A stretch of DNA of 64,000 nt from CAYSFE01 sp964430225 (lineage in GTDB: Bacteria > Patescibacteriota > Dojkabacteria > GCA-016699595 > JBAXKR01): assembly GCA_964430225.1 (NCBI GenBank), contig CAYSFE010000001.1, positions 62,001 through 126,000 on the forward strand. The letters are read 5' to 3'. Shown here piece after piece: positions 60,323 through 64,000 of the stretch. Below the pieces are notes generated by a model that was not told the DNA's origin, made no database searches, and saw nothing but the letters and a program-made list of their open reading frames with translations. The first letter of the stretch is position 1, and every line of letters starts with the position of its first letter. A program made the translations under genes and the position numbers.

Positions 60323-61265
60323 GTTGGGCAGTTTTAAATATTGATGGAAGTTCTGATAGGAACTCCATAGGGGTTCCATCCATGAGCTTTAATTTTACTT
60401 TATGTGCATGTAGCATAAGTCTTTCATAAGATTTTCCAGAATATATCAGGTCTCCCCATATTGGGAAGCCAATACTACTTAAATGTACTCTTAATTGGTG
60501 TGTTCTACCTGTTTTAGGATATGCTTCAAGCATATGATCGTCTACTAGTTTAAATCTTGTTTCAGAGTATTTTAGAGCGTCTTTTGAGCCTGATTCTTGT
60601 AAACTCATCTTCTTTCTATCTCTTAACGATCTTCCCATAAACCCAGATACCAATATCTCGTTTTCAGACAAATTCTTTACTTGCCCAATAACTTTTCCCT
60701 TTGAGTTTTTAATTTTAAAATCTCCCTTTTTAAATTCTTTTGAAACACCCTCATCTACCATACAAATATACATTTTTTCTACTTCCCTATGCTCAAAAAG
60801 TGAAGAATAGTAATCAAGAGCAACAGGATTTTTAGCTACTAGTAGTACACCTGAGGTGTCTTTATCTAGCCTATGGACAAGACCCATTCTAATATCTAGA
60901 GATTCTTCTGTAAGACCTAGATAGTACATAACAGCATTTGAAACAGTTCCAGAAGTAACACCTGAACCTGGATGTACGACCATTCCAACCTCTTTATCAA
61001 TCACTAACAAATCTTTATCCTCATATATTATCTTTAGCGCTATATTTTCTGGAAGTATATGATCATTCTTTGGAGTTTCAAGAGTCTCATAGCTAATTTC
61101 ATCTCCAATTTTTAACTTTGTAGAAGATGATTCTTTTTTTCCATTTAAAAGTATTTGCGAAGATTCTATGAAATGTTGGACAGAATTTCTCGATAACCCT
61201 AAATGAAGAGCCATAAAGACGTCAAGTCTACTTCCTCTATTTTCTTCATTTATCTGTATTTTCAT
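60300..61265 (-). CDS. RluA-family pseudouridine synthase (RluD-like)
   Basis: From the ATG at 61265 the protein has 321 residues; a TTG four codons upstream is less likely. It has an N-terminal S4 RNA-binding domain (SRLDVFMALHLGLSRNSVQ) and a catalytic domain with GLVHRLDKDTSGVLLVAKN (128-146, nucleophile D134), DKEVGMVVHPG and the tail block TGRTHQLRVHLSSIGFPI. Family knowledge: it converts specific uridines in rRNA or tRNA to pseudouridine. It overlaps the genes on both sides by about 20 bases. Confidence 0.94.
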   Translation of the reverse strand: MKIQINEENRGSRLDVFMALHLGLSRNSVQHFIESSQILLNGKKESSSTKLKIGDEISYETLETPKNDHILPENIALKIIYEDKDLLVIDKEVGMVVHPGSGVTSGTVSNAVMYYLGLTEESLDIRMGLVHRLDKDTSGVLLVAKNPVALDYYSSLFEHREVEKMYICMVDEGVSKEFKKGDFKIKNSKGKVIGQVKNLSENEILVSGFMGRSLRDRKKMSLQESGSKDALKYSETRFKLVDDHMLEAYPKTGRTHQLRVHLSSIGFPIWGDLIYSGKSYERLMLHAHKVKLKLMDGTPMEFLSELPSIFKTAQHEISKKT

Positions 61266-62184
61266 TTTTGGATCCAAACAATTTATTAAAAGACCCTTTC
61301 ATACTTGACCCAAATATTGAAGAAATTGTAGACTCGTTAACTTCTCGGTATGACTGATTAAAACCTTTAGATACGCCTTCTCCTCTTCTTACAAACCTAG
61401 CCCTTTCTTTAACAATATCAACATCTGAACTTGCCCTGTCTAAAGAATTTTCCTTAATAGTAATAGCTTTCTCAAGTAAAAGAAGGAAAAATGTTAAGAA
61501 TAGGATACCTATATATACAAGTAACTTCTTTAAATCAAAAGAAATATATATTGAGTTTAAAGCAAATACCAGGTATGACAAAAATAGAACCCATTTAAGA
61601 AACGTAGCATTAGAAAATCTTTGTGACATAGTGACAAAATACAAACATACAAGAAAACCTAGTATTAATGGGTATGTATAGCTATCAAGTCCAGTTAGTG
61701 GATTTTTTGAAATATATACAAGTAAAACTACACTCATTAATAGTAGAGAAATTCTTCCATATCTTACAAAAGTAAGAAAATATGTTTTTCCAAGTTTAAA
61801 TTTAGAATCTATCATTGAAAAAAGAAATACTGGAACTATTGAAGCAGAGATAAAATAGTTAAAATCCCATATTTTGAATATACTCCAAGGATAGGTATCA
61901 AAAAATATTCTATTAACGATATTATTATCAAAATCTTCAACTATCCTATATGGAAGTAAATTCCAAGCTACATTTTGATCATAAAACACGATAAGGTAAA
62001 GAAGCCTTGTTACAAATACCCAAATTAAAAGAAAAAGTAGAAGCTTATCAAATTCTGAATATATATCAGTTTGTGATTTTCTTGCAAATCTCCAAGTGGT
62101 ATAGAAAGCTATGAGTAAAGTAACAACCACCATGAATAATGGAGAGCGAATAATCCCTAAAATTGTTTCTAAGATAGCAGACAT
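61246..62184 (-). CDS. Polytopic membrane protein, faint Lgt resemblance
   Basis: This 312-residue protein has about seven membrane segments in the first 235 residues and a charged cytoplasmic tail of 75 residues. The stretch VFVTRLLYLIVFYDQN...PWSIFKIWDFNYFISASI has the spacing of the Lgt (prolipoprotein diacylglyceryl transferase) block ARL.Y..FY...P..IF.iW.GG, but the glycines of the Lgt signature are missing. I therefore call it a distant or inactive relative at best. It overlaps the M16 peptidase gene by 16 bases. Confidence 0.55.
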   Translation of the reverse strand: MSAILETILGIIRSPLFMVVVTLLIAFYTTWRFARKSQTDIYSEFDKLLLFLLIWVFVTRLLYLIVFYDQNVAWNLLPYRIVEDFDNNIVNRIFFDTYPWSIFKIWDFNYFISASIVPVFLFSMIDSKFKLGKTYFLTFVRYGRISLLLMSVVLLVYISKNPLTGLDSYTYPLILGFLVCLYFVTMSQRFSNATFLKWVLFLSYLVFALNSIYISFDLKKLLVYIGILFLTFFLLLLEKAITIKENSLDRASSDVDIVKERARFVRRGEGVSKGFNQSYREVNESTISSIFGSSMKGSFNKLFGSKNENTDK

Positions 62185-63389
62185 ACTACTTTGTCATCCT
62201 CATTTAATATTTTATTAAACTCTTCAACAATTTGATCTTTAGTAATACTGTTTGAGATTTTAATATATTCTTCAACTGTTTTAAACTCTCCTTTCTTTAA
62301 GTACTCTAGTCCAAAGAAGCTAGCAAAGTCTTCAGCTGTCTCAATATCCTTTCTAAGACCTGATTCAATCATTGTCTTAGCTCTTTTAAGATCCTCATCA
62401 CTAAAATCACCTTTTCTCATCTCTAGTATACAGCTTTCTATGAGTTCTTGGGCTTTTTTAACACTATTTTTATTTACCCCAGCTGAAATCATAAACATAC
62501 CAGTATCTGACATATATGAAGAACCAGATGATTGGTAGTATGAAAGTCCATTTTTTTCACGTAAGGTATGAAAAAGTTTACTTGTAAAGCCTTGGCCAAG
62601 AATTACATTACCTAGGGATAAAGCATATCTACTAGGGTTAAAATAATCATATGTATGACATCCTAGTATTATATGTGCCTGTTCTAATCCCCTATCTTTG
62701 CTTACGTTCTTGCTTACTTTTTCAAATACTTCTTTGCTCTTCTTAAAATTTGGGTTTTCTTTTAAGAATGAGAACGAATCGGACAAGTATTTCTCTACTT
62801 CAGAGAAATCAATATTTCCTGATACTGTGATAAGCATATTGTTTGAGACATAGTTTTCGTCTTTAAAGTTTGAGATATCCTTTTGGGATATCTTACTTAC
62901 ACTCTCTCTATACCCTGTTGGAGATACTTTAAGAGTAGTATTACCAAATAGAGTTGGTAAAAACATATTGTCATATATATCGTTTTGAGGATCATCATTA
63001 TACATCTTAATTTCCTCTAGAATCACATTCCTTTCTTTATCAATATCAAGATAAAGTGGATTCTCTATCATTTCAGAAAGTAGTTCAATACCCTCTCTCA
63101 CCTTGTTATATGGAAGTTTAATGTAGTAGCAAGTTGTTTCAGATCCAGTATATGCATTTGTATCTCCTCCAATATTTTCTATCTCACTAGCAAAACTCAT
63201 TGTGGAAGGATATTTTTTAGTTCCCTTAAAGAACATATGTTCTAGAAAATGTGCCAATCCTTCCTTCCCTACTGGATCCGATCTAGACCCAGACTTTGCA
63301 AACACATTTATACTCACCGAATATGAATCAGGCAAGTTTATTAACATTACATCAAGAGAATTTTTAAGCTTTATGGTTTTAATTTGCAT
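62169..63389 (-). CDS. M16 family zinc peptidase
   Basis: This 406-residue protein has the inverted zinc motif HFLEH (47-51) in GLAHFLEHMFFKGTKKYPS, and the third ligand Glu126 in NVILEEIKMYNDDP, 75 residues later. The second half is the inactive M16-type domain (EQAHIILGCHTYDYFNPSRY and LREKNGLSYYQSSGSSY). No signal peptide is visible. Family knowledge: M16 enzymes clip peptides inside a closed chamber. The one-chain, 400-residue form resembles mitochondrial-processing-peptidase-like bacterial proteins. It overlaps the gene upstream by 1 base. Confidence 0.93.
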   Translation of the reverse strand: MQIKTIKLKNSLDVMLINLPDSYSVSINVFAKSGSRSDPVGKEGLAHFLEHMFFKGTKKYPSTMSFASEIENIGGDTNAYTGSETTCYYIKLPYNKVREGIELLSEMIENPLYLDIDKERNVILEEIKMYNDDPQNDIYDNMFLPTLFGNTTLKVSPTGYRESVSKISQKDISNFKDENYVSNNMLITVSGNIDFSEVEKYLSDSFSFLKENPNFKKSKEVFEKVSKNVSKDRGLEQAHIILGCHTYDYFNPSRYALSLGNVILGQGFTSKLFHTLREKNGLSYYQSSGSSYMSDTGMFMISAGVNKNSVKKAQELIESCILEMRKGDFSDEDLKRAKTMIESGLRKDIETAEDFASFFGLEYLKKGEFKTVEEYIKISNSITKDQIVEEFNKILNEDDKVVCLLS

Positions 63390-64000
63390 TATCTCCTTCT
63401 ATTCTTCTTCTTTTTTTTAGACTTTGCAATAGATTTGAGAGAAGTATCTTCTGAAACTGTAGGATTATTAACAATAGGGCTATTTTCTGGAAGAATTATG
63501 ATCCCAGTTTCTCTTTTCTTAAAAAGTTTACCAAAGTCAATGCCTCTATATGTTGGGATATATTTAAAGCTAAAAAGATATTTCAAGAATGATTTTAGTT
63601 CACTATCTTTGAATTCTGGTTTTTTAAATACAGGCCTCTTAAATTTAATTGAAGGTTTTTTAATCTTTATTCCCCTTACTTTTTCTTTTAAGTTTGAAAG
63701 TCTTTCTTTAAGAGTTATCTTTTTCTTTTCTTCTACTATTTCTACATTTTCAGCTTCTAGTCTAGTAGGTTCAGACGGTTCATTAACTTTCTCTACTTCT
63801 GTTTTTACTGTTTCCTCTACTTTAGGACTTTCATTCTGAGTTTCTCCTTTATTCTCCAAAATATTCTTTACTGAATCAGTATTTAGCATTGTTACATTTA
63901 TCTTTGGAGCATTCTTTCCTTCAGGATCAGGAGTTACATCAAGTGTAAAGCTAAGTTTAAGTGGAGTTGTAGAGTTTCCTAATATCTTAGGATCAAATGA
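63389..64000 (-). CDS. Charged protein of unknown function, 5' end outside window
   Basis: The frame is open from the window edge to the stop at 63389 (204 codons visible). The visible N-terminal part (SFDPKILGNSTTPLKLSFTL, then DVTPDPEGKNAPKINVT) is beta-like and could be a secreted or cohesin-type domain. It is followed by a Glu/Lys/Val-rich linker, a strongly basic Lys/Pro-rich region and a C-terminus ending in a run of Lys and Arg. An internal ATG at 63889 could start a shorter 166-aa form, but the frame continues upstream, so I call it partial. No family is recognised. Confidence 0.6.
   Translation of the reverse strand, partial: SFDPKILGNSTTPLKLSFTLDVTPDPEGKNAPKINVTMLNTDSVKNILENKGETQNESPKVEETVKTEVEKVNEPSEPTRLEAENVEIVEEKKKITLKERLSNLKEKVRGIKIKKPSIKFKRPVFKKPEFKDSELKSFLKYLFSFKYIPTYRGIDFGKLFKKRETGIIILPENSPIVNNPTVSEDTSLKSIAKSKKKKKNRRR

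Noticed and set aside
1..64000. CRISPR array, prophage or insertion sequence
   Set aside because: No regularly spaced direct repeats, transposase or phage structural genes were seen; the tyrosine recombinase looks like a housekeeping Xer.
1..64000. Alternative genetic code with UGA as Gly, as in some candidate-phyla lineages
   Set aside because: Several housekeeping genes (for example recG and nusB) end in TGA with immediate start of the next gene, so TGA is a stop.

Overview
This is an AT-rich (roughly one third G+C by eye), gene-dense bacterial window with very short intergenic gaps. It suggests a member of the candidate phyla radiation (Patescibacteria). The reasons are a complete type IV pilus set with A/S-type prepilin cleavage sites, many small genes with no recognisable family, compact housekeeping proteins, and an archaeal-type tyrosyl-tRNA synthetase lying close to a tRNA-Tyr with archaeal identity bases. 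TGA is used as an ordinary stop codon (for example at the end of recG), so this is not a UGA=Gly lineage. A finer assignment (Dojkabacteria-, Katanobacteria- or Microgenomates-like) cannot be made from the sequence alone. Strong Shine-Dalgarno sites are rare. Several genes have an extended -10 element 5 to 8 bases before the start codon, which points to leaderless transcription.

Layout. 1-9.6 kb (mostly minus strand): a PD-(D/E)XK nuclease-like gene cut by the edge, tRNA-Ser(UGA), an M29 aminopeptidase, a DUF4143-type ATPase behind a duplicated dyad operator, small unknown genes, an ABC exporter preceded by three small disordered ORFs, a CYTH phosphatase and a YdjM-like membrane protein. 9.7-14.8 kb (plus): a surface/secretion cluster with a DUF1003 protein, a large Cys-rich secreted protein, an atypical prepilin and two anchored or secreted Ser/Thr-rich proteins. 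14.8-16.2 kb: tRNA-Tyr, two small unknown genes, and a candidate structured RNA with alternative terminator/antiterminator pairing. 16.2-22.9 kb (plus): an eight-gene operon of tyrS, a 41-aa membrane peptide, recG, uppP, a HAD-like gene, dut, a SpoU methyltransferase and a GH18-like protein. 23.7-29.3 kb: rsmD, an SPFH protein among three unknown genes, then rpmF-nusB-rnc-rpsP-khpA.

30-41.4 kb (minus): the type IV pilus cluster pilB-pilT-pilC-major pilin / pilin-pilD-three minor pilins-pilM-pilN-pilO. 41.4-48.0 kb (plus): a DNA polymerase III delta-prime-like gene, a membrane protein, gyrB, two small unknown genes and gyrA. 48.0-50.9 kb (minus): a tyrosine recombinase followed by a second pilin cluster whose first gene encodes a pilin fold on a non-cleavable anchor. 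50.9-51.5 kb: a 0.6-kb AT-rich gap with a perfect DnaA box. 51.5-64 kb (mostly minus): unknown membrane genes, a putative HExxH protein, yebC-ruvC-ruvA-ruvB, a degenerate LCP/LytR_C protein, an RluA-family pseudouridine synthase, a polytopic membrane protein, an M16 peptidase and a gene cut by the right edge.

How it fits together. The window combines information processing (gyrase, RuvABC, RecG, RNase III, NusB, TyrRS) with the pilus and surface machinery expected of a small, probably host-attached cell. The most distinctive points are the archaeal Tyr pair, the leaderless promoter pattern, the pilin paralogue with a lost prepilin signal, the candidate structured leader RNA at about 15.6 kb, and the small-ORF plus ABC-exporter locus.
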